Assembly (NCBI GenBank): GCA_036702975.1
Contig: DATNPX010000043.1
Span: forward strand, 124,001 to 188,000
Length of the DNA stretch: 64,000 nt
Reading direction: 5' to 3'
Source of the DNA: DATNPX01 sp036702975
GTDB taxonomy: Bacteria > Cyanobacteriota > Vampirovibrionia > Obscuribacterales > Obscuribacteraceae
The notes below the pieces were generated by a model, which ran no database searches, was not told the origin of the DNA, and saw only the letters and a list, made by a program, of their open reading frames with translations. Of the stretch, positions 27,842-37,708 are shown in pieces. The translations under genes were made by a program, and so were the position numbers. The number at the start of each line of letters is the position of its first letter. Within the stretch, counting starts at the first letter, position 1.

Positions 27842-29767
27842 CTACTTTGCTTCGACATCTCGGACCGAAGCGGTTTGTTCTATTCCAGAAGGCGAGGACT
27901 TCTGCAGCTTGCCATCGGGACCATAGATACGAGTGACTTTAAGCACTCTGACTGTGTCTTTAGATTGGCGTTTCAAAATAATGTCGTCGTCTTGTTGCCA
28001 GACATCCAAAATGTTTGCCGACGGCAGGACGCCATTCTCTGACAACTGAGGATATTGTCCGTTTTTTAGCTCAATTAAGAGCGCTACGGTTGTGTCTCGA
28101 ACAACAAATTTATCTTTGCTATCACTGGCTGGATTAAGCCTCCTCTTAAATGTGTACCAGGCACGTCTTTGTCCCTGAGAGTCTTCGCTACCTTCCCATA
28201 ACCACCCTTTCGCTTGCTCAGGTGGCAAAAATTGACCGAGAAAAGGGACATTCTGTCTGTTTTCCGCTTCTATCCAAGAGATTCCTCTTGTGACCCACTC
28301 TGGATAGTGAGCGGGGTCGACTGCATTTGAGCCCAGTCTAGCGTTCACGCTTTCGGTCATTTTGTCCTGTTCGAATATTGCTCCTTTTCTCATAGCTGCG
28401 CTGAAAGGTTCGATACTGCATTTGCCGGAAGCAATTTCTAGCGCTAGTGCCGGCTCCTTTTGCCAAAATTCCGCGCCGATATTAGTAAGTTGTCGCAAGC
28501 CCGACCTGCAATTTTCACGCACGGTCTCGTCGCTATCTGTGTCGGCCTTGCTGGCAAGTACTTCCACTAATTGCGGGTCTTTCTTCTGAGCCAGTAAAAA
28601 AGAGACAGCTTGGCGAATATTGACGTCAGTCGATTTAAGCGAAGTAAGCAGTTCTGAGTTTGGAAGCAGTGGTAGTAATCGTTGTCCCTCAGCTGTTTGA
28701 ACTTCGTCTTTTAGCACATCAAAGGGATGACTTGCTGCATAATGCAACTCTCGTGATGGATTCAAAACCAAGCTTTCTACATTGGCGAAGCAAGTCCAAT
28801 CATTTTTCGACAGTAGTCCGGCAAATGCCCAAAGCTTAGTTAGAGCTGGATGGTCTCCTGTCGTCAGCTGACTCAATGTTCGCTTCCAGCTTTCCGCCGG
28901 CAACTGAGTTAGAACGGTGATTGCGTCTCGCATCAGCACCTCACCGGCGCTGAGTGAATAGTCGCCCCCGGCACCACATCCGGATTCACCACCCGGAGCG
29001 CCCCCCTTTGCAGACAGCACCTCAAGTGGCGTGACGAGAACGTGAACTAACTCCTCAACGACGGCTTTTGAAGGATCAGATGCCACTTGCAGTGGCGTGG
29101 GAGAGGCCGGAAGCACACAGTGGTCTCTATCAGCAAATCTTATCCGCGCATTTTCATTTGTTAGGAAGAAGATGCCATAACTAAGTTGCGGGATCCCGTT
29201 TTTGGACTCGTTTCGATAGCTCACACCGTGGGTGGTATCGACATGAATGTTTTGAGACCAATTTGGATCGATCCACTTCAGTTTTCTTCCTGACAGTGAT
29301 GGGTCTCCCTTAATGACGCGGTCGACATCAATGACGTAGAACATCTGCGATTTGAGTTCGTCGAGCGGCAACTTTGCCACCGGATTGTTCGGGTCGTTCA
29401 TGTGGTGAGCGATCTCGAGATATTTTGGTCCTGTCACCTGCTCGATGCGTCCAACTACGATCAAATCAGACTTTTGCGTCATCGCGGCGATATCGACCGG
29501 CTCAAAAGGATTAGCAAAGGAGTCATCTAAGTTCATTGCTCCTGCTGCCGCCTCGACTCTTTGTTGCGGCTGCACTGGACTTTGTTGCTCTTGATTTTGC
29601 GCGTTGGCTGAGGCCGCGGCTGCGCCGGATATTTGAGTCGACGTGTTATTCGCTATGTTCTTTTGCCTGGTGCTTTGAGCTGGTTGGATTTGATAAATCA
29701 ACAGCCCCGCTAAGCTTATGCATAAACTGCCGGCAAGAAGCGTGCCGGCACGCGGTTTGAGTGCCAT
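27842..29767 (-). CDS. Secreted or membrane-anchored protein with HEAT-like segment
   Basis: About 641 residues from the ATG at 29767, preceded by GGAAG. Residues about 8-27 are hydrophobic (LLAGSLCISLAGLLIYQI), a signal anchor or signal peptide, followed by an Ala/Gln-rich linker. The region QKSDLIVVGRIEQVTGPKY followed by VDRVIKGDP resembles a small beta domain often found in secreted proteins. A central helical part has HEAT-like units (VNIRQAVSFLLAQKKDPQLV, ETVRENCRSGLRQL). The C-terminal part is beta-rich (LLIELKNGQYPQL, ILDVWQQDDDIILKR). I cannot name a function. It is convergent with the TldE-like gene of pair 2, nine bases away. Confidence 0.6.
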   Translation of the reverse strand: MALKPRAGTLLAGSLCISLAGLLIYQIQPAQSTRQKNIANNTSTQISGAAAASANAQNQEQQSPVQPQQRVEAAAGAMNLDDSFANPFEPVDIAAMTQKSDLIVVGRIEQVTGPKYLEIAHHMNDPNNPVAKLPLDELKSQMFYVIDVDRVIKGDPSLSGRKLKWIDPNWSQNIHVDTTHGVSYRNESKNGIPQLSYGIFFLTNENARIRFADRDHCVLPASPTPLQVASDPSKAVVEELVHVLVTPLEVLSAKGGAPGGESGCGAGGDYSLSAGEVLMRDAITVLTQLPAESWKRTLSQLTTGDHPALTKLWAFAGLLSKNDWTCFANVESLVLNPSRELHYAASHPFDVLKDEVQTAEGQRLLPLLPNSELLTSLKSTDVNIRQAVSFLLAQKKDPQLVEVLASKADTDSDETVRENCRSGLRQLTNIGAEFWQKEPALALEIASGKCSIEPFSAAMRKGAIFEQDKMTESVNARLGSNAVDPAHYPEWVTRGISWIEAENRQNVPFLGQFLPPEQAKGWLWEGSEDSQGQRRAWYTFKRRLNPASDSKDKFVVRDTTVALLIELKNGQYPQLSENGVLPSANILDVWQQDDDIILKRQSKDTVRVLKVTRIYGPDGKLQKSSPSGIEQTASVRDVEAK

Positions 29768-29878
29768 CTGAGATACTTCCGTTTTTACGAACTGTAGTAA
29801 GACTGCCATTCTAAAATCTACGTTCGTTTTCTGCACTGGGGTTAACCCGACTGTGTGCTAAGTCAGTCCACTGGTTTG

Positions 29879-30817
29879 TTAGCTCACCGGTTTCAACACC
29901 CATAGCCTCAGTCGTTTTTTCAACTTTTCCAAAATGGCCGGTGGCAATTGCCATTTTTCGAGAGATGTGAAATTAGGCGTTTCATCTACTTGATAGTGGA
30001 GTTCGCCTTGAAATCCCGAGTCGATAAAAAACTGTTGCAGCCCCTCTTCACCCTCGAATGCTGATTCATACAGCGTGCGGGCTGTCACGCCCATCACTGC
30101 TTGCCTGAGTTGTTGTCGGGCCGCCGAAACATTGTCGACTTCCGCGCGGAATGAAAAATCAGGGGTGATCCAGCATCCGCCGGCGAACTCGGCAAGCAAT
30201 GCGCGAATATTCTTCGCTAAAAGTTCTCTCTCTTCTTTAGAGAAATATTGCACAAGCCCTTCGTGAACCACTATCAAAGGGAGGTTTTTATCAAGCTGTC
30301 GAACAGCTTCTTGCAGCTCGCTCAATACCAGGGCATTGACCGTTGCCACACTGTGGTTTCCGCAGCCATCTTCGGCTTTGTGTTGTGAGAGTTCGGCCAA
30401 CAGTTTGAGCTTTTCGCTATTGAGCTCCCTTAGATCTGACTCGATATAGGTCAACGACGCAGCGCGAGTCATAGCAAACCCGCGAAGAGAAAATCCGCTA
30501 GCTAACTCAAGCACTTGGTTGATTCCCGAGTTGGCAATCACGTTGACGATACTTTTGTAACGCGCCTCAAAAACCGGCGAGAACTCTTTTAGATCACTCG
30601 CTTGCAGACCAGTATCTTCGAGAATCTTCTGAAATGCAGCTTCGGCTCCGACAAATTCCGCCACGTCTTTAGCAAACGGAATATCGGAAAATTGACGGAA
30701 GAAAGCAACCAATTTCGCTGTTACGCTTATTTTGTGGTGTGCACCACATTCGGTGTCGAGCTCTTGCTCGGATTGACAGTCTTGTTCTGTCGTAGATTCG
30801 TCGATAGACTCCGTCAC
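29879..30817 (-). CDS. Class I SAM-dependent methyltransferase, leucine-carboxyl-methyltransferase-like
   Basis: The methyltransferase core shows motif I as VLELASGFSLRGFAMTR, an acidic motif II (YIESDLREL) and the later LIVVHEGLVQYFSKEERELL, a pattern seen in the leucine carboxyl/Tcmp-type methyltransferase family. The substrate is unknown. I place the start at the GTG at 30817, because GGAGGAAG lies just upstream and the GTG overlaps the TGA stop of the preceding protease gene (GTGA), a classical coupled start. The frame is open to 30871, which would overlap the protease gene by 58 bases. It is 312 residues from the GTG. Confidence 0.75.
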   Translation of the reverse strand: MTESIDESTTEQDCQSEQELDTECGAHHKISVTAKLVAFFRQFSDIPFAKDVAEFVGAEAAFQKILEDTGLQASDLKEFSPVFEARYKSIVNVIANSGINQVLELASGFSLRGFAMTRAASLTYIESDLRELNSEKLKLLAELSQHKAEDGCGNHSVATVNALVLSELQEAVRQLDKNLPLIVVHEGLVQYFSKEERELLAKNIRALLAEFAGGCWITPDFSFRAEVDNVSAARQQLRQAVMGVTARTLYESAFEGEEGLQQFFIDSGFQGELHYQVDETPNFTSLEKWQLPPAILEKLKKRLRLWVLKPVS

Positions 30818-31554
30818 GCTGGTTGCTTCCTCCGAAACACGTACAAGATAACAATTATGAGAATCGCCCATACTTGAATGGATGAGCGTAACAGGACAAA
30901 ACCGAGCTCACCTACCTGAGCTGGCACCCCGAGTTTTGTGGACATTGCTCCAGCTGTATCCCAGAGGATTCGGTTAGGCCCGGGTAGCCATAATAGCAGC
31001 AGAATCAATCCAAATCCGGCATTGCCCAGGCGCGCAAACGATTGACGGAGTGCAATTGGTAACCAAGGTTCTATGATGCCATAACCGTCTAGCCCGGGTA
31101 CCGGCAGCAAGTTTAAGATGAGGCTAGCACAGTGGAAATACACGAGCATTGCAGAAGCGGCGATTAGCTCTATTTGCAGATTGTCGTCTGCGATCTGTTT
31201 CGCTTGGGCGAAGCCTGCCGCCAGCACTACTGTTACAAGAAACGTAGCCAATGGCCCGGCAGCGCTGACAGCGCTATTCCAAAAGCGATTGCGTAAAGCG
31301 CTCGTCTTGATGTAGACTGCCGCGCCTGGAAGCGCAAAGCCCCCGATTAGAAGAAACACTGCCGGTAAGATTATCGTCATTTCGAGGCTTGTGTATCGAA
31401 ATGGATTGAGGGTCAGGTAACCCTTGTCTTTGACCGATGAGTCTCCACCCCAGTATGCCGTTACGGCATGCGCAAATTCGTGACAAGAGATCGATATGAT
31501 CCAAATTAGGCATACGACGCCTGCTGTCATGAGTTGGCTTGGGCTGAAATGCAT
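30814..31554 (-). CDS. Site-2 protease (M50 family) intramembrane metalloprotease
   Basis: A 246-residue polytopic protein. The zinc motif HEFAH is at residues 25-29 inside the first membrane helix (SISCHEFAHAVTAYWGGD), and the second ligand region LPVPGLDGYGI follows a later helix, as in the compact S2P/M50B group. These enzymes cut membrane-embedded segments, for example of anti-sigma factors or signal peptides. No sigma or anti-sigma gene is next to it. The methyltransferase gene follows through a GTGA overlap. No PDZ domain is present. The ATG lacks a good Shine-Dalgarno. Confidence 0.88.
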   Translation of the reverse strand: MHFSPSQLMTAGVVCLIWIISISCHEFAHAVTAYWGGDSSVKDKGYLTLNPFRYTSLEMTIILPAVFLLIGGFALPGAAVYIKTSALRNRFWNSAVSAAGPLATFLVTVVLAAGFAQAKQIADDNLQIELIAASAMLVYFHCASLILNLLPVPGLDGYGIIEPWLPIALRQSFARLGNAGFGLILLLLWLPGPNRILWDTAGAMSTKLGVPAQVGELGFVLLRSSIQVWAILIIVILYVFRRKQPA

Positions 31555-31620
31555 TTAGTGGTCCGTGAGGAGAGTAGTCATCGTACCACCGTTCATCGAT
31601 TCATCGCATCTTGAACTGAC

Positions 31621-32955
31621 TTAGTGCCCTGCGACTAGAGGACCTTCCTGCACTGCAGCCTTATCCTCGACGCGTATTACGCACAATGCCGCCAGTAGTA
31701 ACGAGGCGCCTCCCATCATTACTACATACATCGGATTGTCGTGGAAAACGTGCTTGACCAGGGGTTGGAAGCAGACTGAGGCGATGATCTCCGGAATGAC
31801 AATAAAGAAATTGAACACGCCCATGTAGACTCCGGTGCGGTTTTGAGGAACGGCTCCGGCGAGAATAGCGTATGGCATGGAGAGGATAGATGACCATGCA
31901 ATGCCCACTCCAATCATTGTGTATTGCAGAGAAGTTGGGTCGTTGATGAAGTAGACTGCTAGCAGGCTCAGCCCGCCTAGCGTCAATGAAACTGCGTGCA
32001 CGAGTTTGCGACTTGTTGCCCGGGCAACTTTTGGCAGCACAAAAGCGACGAGGAAACAAACGAGTGAGTAAATAGCAAAGCACCATCCGGCCCACTCAAC
32101 TCCTTTGTCGAATTCAACAGAGTGCGCGTCTGGCGCTTTGAAGATGTGATAAGCAGTTGTTAAGCCGAAGAACATCCACATGCAAAAGAGTCCAAGCCAA
32201 GTGAATATTTGCACGACTGCCAGCTGTTTCATCGTGGTCGGCATTTCTTTTATTGCTTGCGGTATCTCGTGAAAGACCTCTTTGAACAAGCCGAGGATGC
32301 CGGGGGTGAGAGCTCTTAGGCGGTTAAATTCCTCCATGTCTTCAGGCGGATATTCGCTCGAAGTGAAAACCGTCCAGAGGACACAAATGAGGAACATGAG
32401 GGCGCCGATGCGAAATGAATATTGAACTGTAAGCGGCACGCCGTTGGCTGCAACGCCTGTGATGCCGAAGTAGCGAAAGAGAAAGGGGAGAGCATTGGCC
32501 AGAGTCGCTCCGATACCGATGAAGAAACTCTGCATGATGAAGCCGAATGTTGCCTGGTCAGCATTTAGCTTGTCTGAGACGAAGGCTCGGAAAGGCTCCA
32601 TGCTTATATTTATGCTCGCGTCTAAGATCCACAGCAATGTTGCCGCAAACCAAAGAGCCGGAGAATCCGGCATTAGAGCTAGTGCTACGCAAGCGAGCAG
32701 GGCGCCAACTAAAAAATATGGTTTGCGTCTGCCGATCTTGTTCCATGTCCGGTCGCTCATTGCACCGATTACAGGCTGTACGAGCAACCCCGTTATTGGA
32801 CCGGCTAACCACAATATTGGTATCGCATCTGGTGAAGCACCAAGCTTGGTGTAAATGGCGCTCATGTTGGCGAGTTGTAGTCCCCATCCAAACTGGATTC
32901 CGAGGAATCCGAAGTTCATGTTCCAAATCTGCCAGAAATTGAGGCGGGGTTTCAC
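31621..32955 (-). CDS. MFS transporter, SLC45-like (sugar/proton symporter type)
   Basis: A 444-residue, twelve-helix major facilitator. The N-terminal half has NFGFLGIQFGWGLQLANMS and the intracellular loop GAMSDRTWNKIGRRKPYFLVG, matching the SLC45/sucrose-transporter-like MFS group, whose members often move disaccharides or other sugars with protons. The GTG start at 32955 lies nine bases after the end of the aldo/keto reductase gene, so the two are very likely one operon. Together they suggest uptake and reduction of a sugar or related carbonyl compound; the substrate is an inference. Confidence 0.85.
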   Translation of the reverse strand: MKPRLNFWQIWNMNFGFLGIQFGWGLQLANMSAIYTKLGASPDAIPILWLAGPITGLLVQPVIGAMSDRTWNKIGRRKPYFLVGALLACVALALMPDSPALWFAATLLWILDASINISMEPFRAFVSDKLNADQATFGFIMQSFFIGIGATLANALPFLFRYFGITGVAANGVPLTVQYSFRIGALMFLICVLWTVFTSSEYPPEDMEEFNRLRALTPGILGLFKEVFHEIPQAIKEMPTTMKQLAVVQIFTWLGLFCMWMFFGLTTAYHIFKAPDAHSVEFDKGVEWAGWCFAIYSLVCFLVAFVLPKVARATSRKLVHAVSLTLGGLSLLAVYFINDPTSLQYTMIGVGIAWSSILSMPYAILAGAVPQNRTGVYMGVFNFFIVIPEIIASVCFQPLVKHVFHDNPMYVVMMGGASLLLAALCVIRVEDKAAVQEGPLVAGH

Positions 32956-32964
32956 GTTGAGTTC

Positions 32965-33816
32965 TTAAATCGTCTGGAGAGGGATGTCGCGTTCAGGGAC
33001 TGGGAAGGCAGCGTCGATTTTTTCAATGTCGGTCTTGCTCAACCTCAACTTTCCGGCTGAGGCATTCTCAACGATGTGTTCGCTTCGCGCTGCCTTCGGA
33101 ATTGTAAAAGCGTTTTCGTCGCGAACGAGATACGCGAGAATCACTTGATTTACCGTCACCTCATGCGCTTCTGCAATCTTGTGCAATACTGCACCGCCGA
33201 CGGTGCTCGCTTCAGGCGCGCTGCGCTGTGCAAAGGGGGTGTAACCAACGACCGCTATTTTGTTTTTGGCGCAGAACGGAATCAATCGGCGCTCTGGTGC
33301 CCGAGTATATAGGTTATAGAGAATCTGATTGCAGGCAATTGGTTTAGTTGCAATGTCTAGCGCTTCTTGCAAATCGCCGACGTCGAAGTTGCTCACTCCC
33401 ATCGAACGGATTTTGCCGTCGTCGATGAGCTTCTCGAATCCCCTTATGGTCTCAGTTAATGGGTGTGAGCCTCGCCAGTGCAGTAAGTAGCAGTCCAAGT
33501 AGTCAGTTTGCAGACGCTTCAGCGATTTCTCACAAGCCAAAATCGTTCCTTTATATGTCGCGTTGGAAGGCAAAACTTTGCTGACAATAAAAATGTTCTC
33601 TCGTCGCAGTCCTTTGATTGCTCGACCGATGAGCTCTTCTGATTGACCGCTGCCGTACATTTCGGCTGTGTCGATATGCTCCATGCCTTGTTCGATTCCC
33701 AGGCGCAGTGCGCCCTCGGTTCGTTCGCAAGCTGCTTTGTCTGTAGGAAAGTTCCAGGAGCCCTGTCCGATAACCGGCAGCATCTGTCCTGTGTTGCCAA
33801 ATAACTTTCTGTGCAT
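32965..33816 (-). CDS. Aldo/keto reductase
   Basis: An NADPH-dependent aldo/keto reductase with the normal TIM-barrel length (283 residues from the ATG at 33816). The catalytic tetrad is visible: Asp and Tyr in HIDTAEMYGSG, Lys in FIVSKVLPSN and His in CYLLHWRG. The cofactor-binding C-terminal motif is present as IPKAARSEHIVENA. AAAGGA precedes the chosen ATG, while the frame is open to 33849. The substrate cannot be told from sequence. It is the first gene of a likely two-gene operon with the MFS transporter. Confidence 0.93.
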   Translation of the reverse strand: MHRKLFGNTGQMLPVIGQGSWNFPTDKAACERTEGALRLGIEQGMEHIDTAEMYGSGQSEELIGRAIKGLRRENIFIVSKVLPSNATYKGTILACEKSLKRLQTDYLDCYLLHWRGSHPLTETIRGFEKLIDDGKIRSMGVSNFDVGDLQEALDIATKPIACNQILYNLYTRAPERRLIPFCAKNKIAVVGYTPFAQRSAPEASTVGGAVLHKIAEAHEVTVNQVILAYLVRDENAFTIPKAARSEHIVENASAGKLRLSKTDIEKIDAAFPVPERDIPLQTI

Positions 33817-33968
33817 TCCAATTCCTTTTTGGGTTAAAGCGTCGGGCATGAAGCAAATTCACAGAAGAGGTCGAGTATAACAAACTTTGATTTGCTTCTT
33901 GGAAAGCGGCTGCAAGAGCGTTTGCCCACGCGATGCAATAATAGATTGTTTCCCACTTGAGGGTAGAA

Positions 33969-34928
33969 GTGACACGTTGTTTGTTGACCGGAGCCACGGG
34001 TTTTGTCGGTGCCAACCTAGCTCACAAATTGCTTAGAGACGGCCATGAGGTCAATTTGCTCGTTCGCAAAGAGCATAATCCAAAACGGTTGGATGGTTGG
34101 CGAGACTCCGTCAATGTTCATACTGTCGAGCTGCTCGACAAAGATGCAACTGACAAGCTACTTGCGACACTGAAGCCGGAATGGGTTTTTCACCTCGCCG
34201 CCAGTGGTGCTTACAGCTGGCAAAACGACATTGATCAGATCTTTCAAACAAACGTCACGAGCCTCATCAATCTATTAGAGGCGGCAGCAAAAGTTGGATT
34301 CGCCGCCTTTGTCAACGCCGGCTCTTCGTCTGAATATGGCTACAAAGACCATCCTCCGCGCGAAGACGAGGTTGTCGAGCCGAATAGCTACTATGCTGTT
34401 GCCAAGGCTTCTGCAACTCAGTTTTGCCGCTTCCTCGCCCACAACCGTAAACTGCCGATTTCGACACTGCGACTTTACTCGGCCTATGGACCTTACGAAG
34501 ACCGCGGCAGGCTGATTCCGACCATCATTCGCCACGGGCTTGAGAATAAGTTGCCGCCGCTGGTCGATCCAAACATCGCGCGCGACTACATATATGTAGA
34601 TGATGTTTGTTCGGCGTTTGTGAAGGCTGCTACGAAACTGACTAAGGCAGAGATTTCCGAACACGGTTCTGTATTCAACATAGGTTCCTCCGTGCAAACG
34701 AGCATTGCTGAAGTGGTGGCGGTGGCTAAAGAGGTGATGAATATCGACGCTGAGCCAGTCTGGGGTAGTATGGATAACAGGCGTTGGGATACATCGATCT
34801 GGGTATCTGACATTCGCAAAGCGCGCGAGCAGTTAGATTGGCAACCGGAGCACACTTTCGCGCAAGGATTGGCTAAGACCGTGGAATGGACTCGCAGTCA
34901 TCCTTTCGATTTCTCGAATACGCCTTGA
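33969..34928 (+). CDS. NAD-dependent epimerase/dehydratase (extended SDR)
   Basis: An extended short-chain dehydrogenase. The dinucleotide motif is TGATGFVGANLAHKLL near the N-terminus, and the active-site Tyr-Lys is in NSYYAVAKASATQF. LRLYSAYGPYEDRGRLIP and RDYIYVDDV are typical of the sugar-nucleotide epimerase/dehydratase branch. The likely reaction is 4-epimerisation, dehydration or reduction of an NDP-sugar. I prefer the GTG at 33969, with GAGG upstream, over the TTG at 33957. It is divergent from the aldo/keto reductase operon and followed by a membrane protein on the same strand 65 bases later. Confidence 0.88.
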   Translation: MTRCLLTGATGFVGANLAHKLLRDGHEVNLLVRKEHNPKRLDGWRDSVNVHTVELLDKDATDKLLATLKPEWVFHLAASGAYSWQNDIDQIFQTNVTSLINLLEAAAKVGFAAFVNAGSSSEYGYKDHPPREDEVVEPNSYYAVAKASATQFCRFLAHNRKLPISTLRLYSAYGPYEDRGRLIPTIIRHGLENKLPPLVDPNIARDYIYVDDVCSAFVKAATKLTKAEISEHGSVFNIGSSVQTSIAEVVAVAKEVMNIDAEPVWGSMDNRRWDTSIWVSDIRKAREQLDWQPEHTFAQGLAKTVEWTRSHPFDFSNTP

Positions 34929-34993
34929 GGATGATCTAATTCTTCGCCGCAATTGGGTATGTTCACGGTGGATGTCTTTGAGGTCTGGCAGTC

Positions 34994-36478
34994 GTGAACG
35001 CGGCAAGTCTAGCTCAGAATATTAGCGAGGAAACTGGCAGTCCTTTCTGGCAGCGTTTTGTCGATTGGCTCTATCTGCCTAATAGTTTCATTGGATTGAC
35101 TCGAAGGCTGGCAGGGCTGGAAGGCGTATTTATCTTGGTTATTGTCTGGGTCTGGGCTCATGGCGGACCTGGACCGATAAACGTTCCAGCTTGGCGCATC
35201 GGACCTCACCTACTTCATCTGCCAGCGCCACCGGAAGAGATCACCCGGACGCTGTTTGTGCTCGCTGGCTGCTCTTCAATTGCGATGATGCTTGGTTCTG
35301 CATTCAAGCTCTGGCCGTTTATTCTCGCGGGGGTAATCGGCTACTTCGGATCTATGGATTGGATGGCGTCAGGCTGCCATTTCATCGTGTTGGAGTGGCT
35401 GATGCTGTTGGCGCTTCTCTTGGAACGACCAGGGCGCAGCCCCACCCGTCGGTTGATTCAAGTGAGCACGGTGCTTTGCTATTTCTATACCGCCACTCAA
35501 AAGGCGCTCTTCCCTGATTTTGTTGCAGGCTACTCGTTTGAAACTATGTTCGGCGACGGTTGGTCTTTGGGTTCAGCTTGGAAGGGCATATTGCCAGTCG
35601 AGCATTTTGGGCATGGCTTCTGGGTTTTTCTTAGCTTGTTCACAATAGCTATCGAATATCTCTTCGTTTTCGGTCTCTGCTTCCCGCGCACCAGGCGAGT
35701 GACGTTGCTTTGCGCAATCTTCTTCCATTTGGGAATTGCAGTATTTCTCGACAAGTTCATCAGCATCTTCTCCCTGTGCATGTGTGCCTGTCTCAGCACC
35801 TTTATAGATGAACCGAGTGCGGCCGAAATCGAAAGTGGTGGCAAGTCGTCGCTGCTTTCGAGGTACTTTGTTGCTTTTACTGTCTGGGTGAAGAGGATGC
35901 AGGTTTTCTTCTACAACTTCGCTCGCGGGCAGCATCTTGGTTTTCTTGTGCAAGACCCTGCCAAAGAAGAAGCGGAGCGCTCTAAACCTCTGCGATTAAC
36001 TGGGGCTGTGAGATTGCAATCGGCATTCTCGTTACTTTTACTTTCTATGATGGTCCTGATTCCCCTGCGTGTTTACTACTACCCAGGACGACCGCTAGAT
36101 AAACTGTCATTCTTCGACCGATCGCCCTGGAGCTATTGCATGTATCTGGCGCGCCAAGAGACGTCTCGTCTGGAAGCCCAGTATCAAGACGAACATGGAA
36201 ACTGGCACACTCACCCGATTGATAAAAAGAAAGAACGCTGGGGGCGAGTGACAGGAGACAATGAATTGTATGCGTTGGCCGATTACGTGTTTGCTGTGCA
36301 TCCTGAAGCCAGGCGCGTTCGCATCGAAAGCGATATTGTAATGAACGGACGCTTGCCGCAAGAGAAGACGCTCGAGCGCGATCGTGACGACCACGACAAA
36401 GAGATAATCGTGCGCTTCTTGCCAACCTATCCGGAAATTAGATTGCAGAAGCGTGTTGAAGGTCAGGCAGATTTGTAA
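34994..36478 (+). CDS. HTTM-like polytopic membrane protein
   Basis: A 494-residue membrane protein with about eight to ten hydrophobic segments in the first two thirds (for example LEGVFILVIVWVWAHG, LLCAIFFHLGIAVFL) and a soluble C-terminal domain ending in charged residues (ERDRDDHDKEIIVRFLP). The arrangement, with FYTATQKALFPDF and a W-x-x-G motif between helices, resembles HTTM proteins related to vitamin K-dependent gamma-carboxylase. That assignment is tentative. The GTG start at 34994 follows GAGGT. It could belong with the epimerase upstream in surface polymer work, but the sequence does not prove this. Confidence 0.55.
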   Translation: MNAASLAQNISEETGSPFWQRFVDWLYLPNSFIGLTRRLAGLEGVFILVIVWVWAHGGPGPINVPAWRIGPHLLHLPAPPEEITRTLFVLAGCSSIAMMLGSAFKLWPFILAGVIGYFGSMDWMASGCHFIVLEWLMLLALLLERPGRSPTRRLIQVSTVLCYFYTATQKALFPDFVAGYSFETMFGDGWSLGSAWKGILPVEHFGHGFWVFLSLFTIAIEYLFVFGLCFPRTRRVTLLCAIFFHLGIAVFLDKFISIFSLCMCACLSTFIDEPSAAEIESGGKSSLLSRYFVAFTVWVKRMQVFFYNFARGQHLGFLVQDPAKEEAERSKPLRLTGAVRLQSAFSLLLLSMMVLIPLRVYYYPGRPLDKLSFFDRSPWSYCMYLARQETSRLEAQYQDEHGNWHTHPIDKKKERWGRVTGDNELYALADYVFAVHPEARRVRIESDIVMNGRLPQEKTLERDRDDHDKEIIVRFLPTYPEIRLQKRVEGQADL

Positions 36479-36664
36479 ACCTGCGCGTGCAAGCACAGTG
36501 GCAAGTAGCGTCAGCCGCCGCAGTGCGAAGTGGTGGCATGACACGCGCTGGAAGTGGTGGCACGTTTACTACGAATGCGTTGTTATATCTTCCTATATTT
36601 TTGTACAGGAAAACCGATACACGAATTCGCTATACCAAGGCGTTAAGCGCCTGCGGGCTGACCG

Positions 36665-37708
36665 CTATCGCAGCTTCAATAGATTGAAGTCACGTGAGGC
36701 AGCAAGTAGCGCGAGCACGGATATGGCGGTGACCATGTTGTTAGTGCCAAAGCCACCATCTTCTTTTTGATGAGCGAGAAGCTGCAGTACCTTTGTCGCG
36801 ATCGGTTTCTCATAAGCGTGCAGGGCGAGAACAGTCCAGGCTAAGGTCAGGCTGGAATCAGAGTCTTTGTGGTTGTGCTGCAAAAACTCTAGCCCTTTTT
36901 CAATCGTTAGCGAGCGCGGTTCGTCTTGTAGTGCGAGCAACGCTTCGGCTGTTGTTATTGTGTATGGTGGCGCGTAGACATTGAGGACGAGGGCTGCGCC
37001 GTGATTCCATCCGCCACCGCGGCAGGTGTGTTCGTGTAAGTAAAGACTAGCGTGTCTAATTGCAGCTTTGATTATATGCCGGTCTGGCACCGTCGGTAGC
37101 TTGAGCGCTAAAAGGCTGTAAACAGTTGGTTCTACCCAGTAGGAGCAATCTCGATTCCAGGGCCAGCCACGCGCGTATTTCAGACCTTCCTCACCCTTGG
37201 AAAGAAATAAGAGCAATCGTGCGATTGAGTGATAGGGGTCGGTTCTGAGATCGAAAATAAAGTTCGAGCCGGAAAGAATAGCTTTTTCAACTTTCGGTTG
37301 CTCTGTCAGTGCATCCTTTTCGTTCAGCAATCGCAAAGCCAGAACGGCTGGAGAACTGGACCAATCGGACTTCCCGCAGCCCGGTGCCGTAGACCAGCCG
37401 CCGTCGGCATTCTGTTTTTCCAACAAGAACGTTGTGGTTTTAGAGTTGCTCTCTTTGTCCGGACCTGTTGCGTGCAGCGCGAGCGCGCACCACGACGTGG
37501 CTTCAATTGATGGTCCTAGTTGGCCAACGTAAGGCCACCATCCGTTCTGCTCGCTAGCTTTTAAATTCTGCAACGCTTTTTCTATTGCCGTTGCAATAGC
37601 CTGATGGGAGGCTGATTTATCCGCATTTTGATTGTTGGCAGAATTTTCGCTGGACATGTGGTCGGGAAAAACTTTACGAAGCTGAAGGTGAACTTTTAAG
37701 TTCGCCAT
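36665..37708 (-). CDS. Prenyltransferase/squalene-cyclase repeat protein
   Basis: A 347-residue alpha/alpha-barrel-type protein with at least two QW-like repeats: EKQNADGGWSTAPGCGKSDW and LAHQKEDGGFGTNNM, spaced by helical pairs as in squalene cyclases and prenyltransferase beta subunits. It is half the length of a true squalene-hopene cyclase and lacks a visible DxDD catalytic motif, so it is probably not a cyclase. There is no signal peptide. The ATG at 37708 has only a weak ribosome site; an ATG at 37657 is an alternative. Its function is unknown. It is convergent with the HTTM-like gene. Confidence 0.7.
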   Translation of the reverse strand: MANLKVHLQLRKVFPDHMSSENSANNQNADKSASHQAIATAIEKALQNLKASEQNGWWPYVGQLGPSIEATSWCALALHATGPDKESNSKTTTFLLEKQNADGGWSTAPGCGKSDWSSSPAVLALRLLNEKDALTEQPKVEKAILSGSNFIFDLRTDPYHSIARLLLFLSKGEEGLKYARGWPWNRDCSYWVEPTVYSLLALKLPTVPDRHIIKAAIRHASLYLHEHTCRGGGWNHGAALVLNVYAPPYTITTAEALLALQDEPRSLTIEKGLEFLQHNHKDSDSSLTLAWTVLALHAYEKPIATKVLQLLAHQKEDGGFGTNNMVTAISVLALLAASRDFNLLKLR

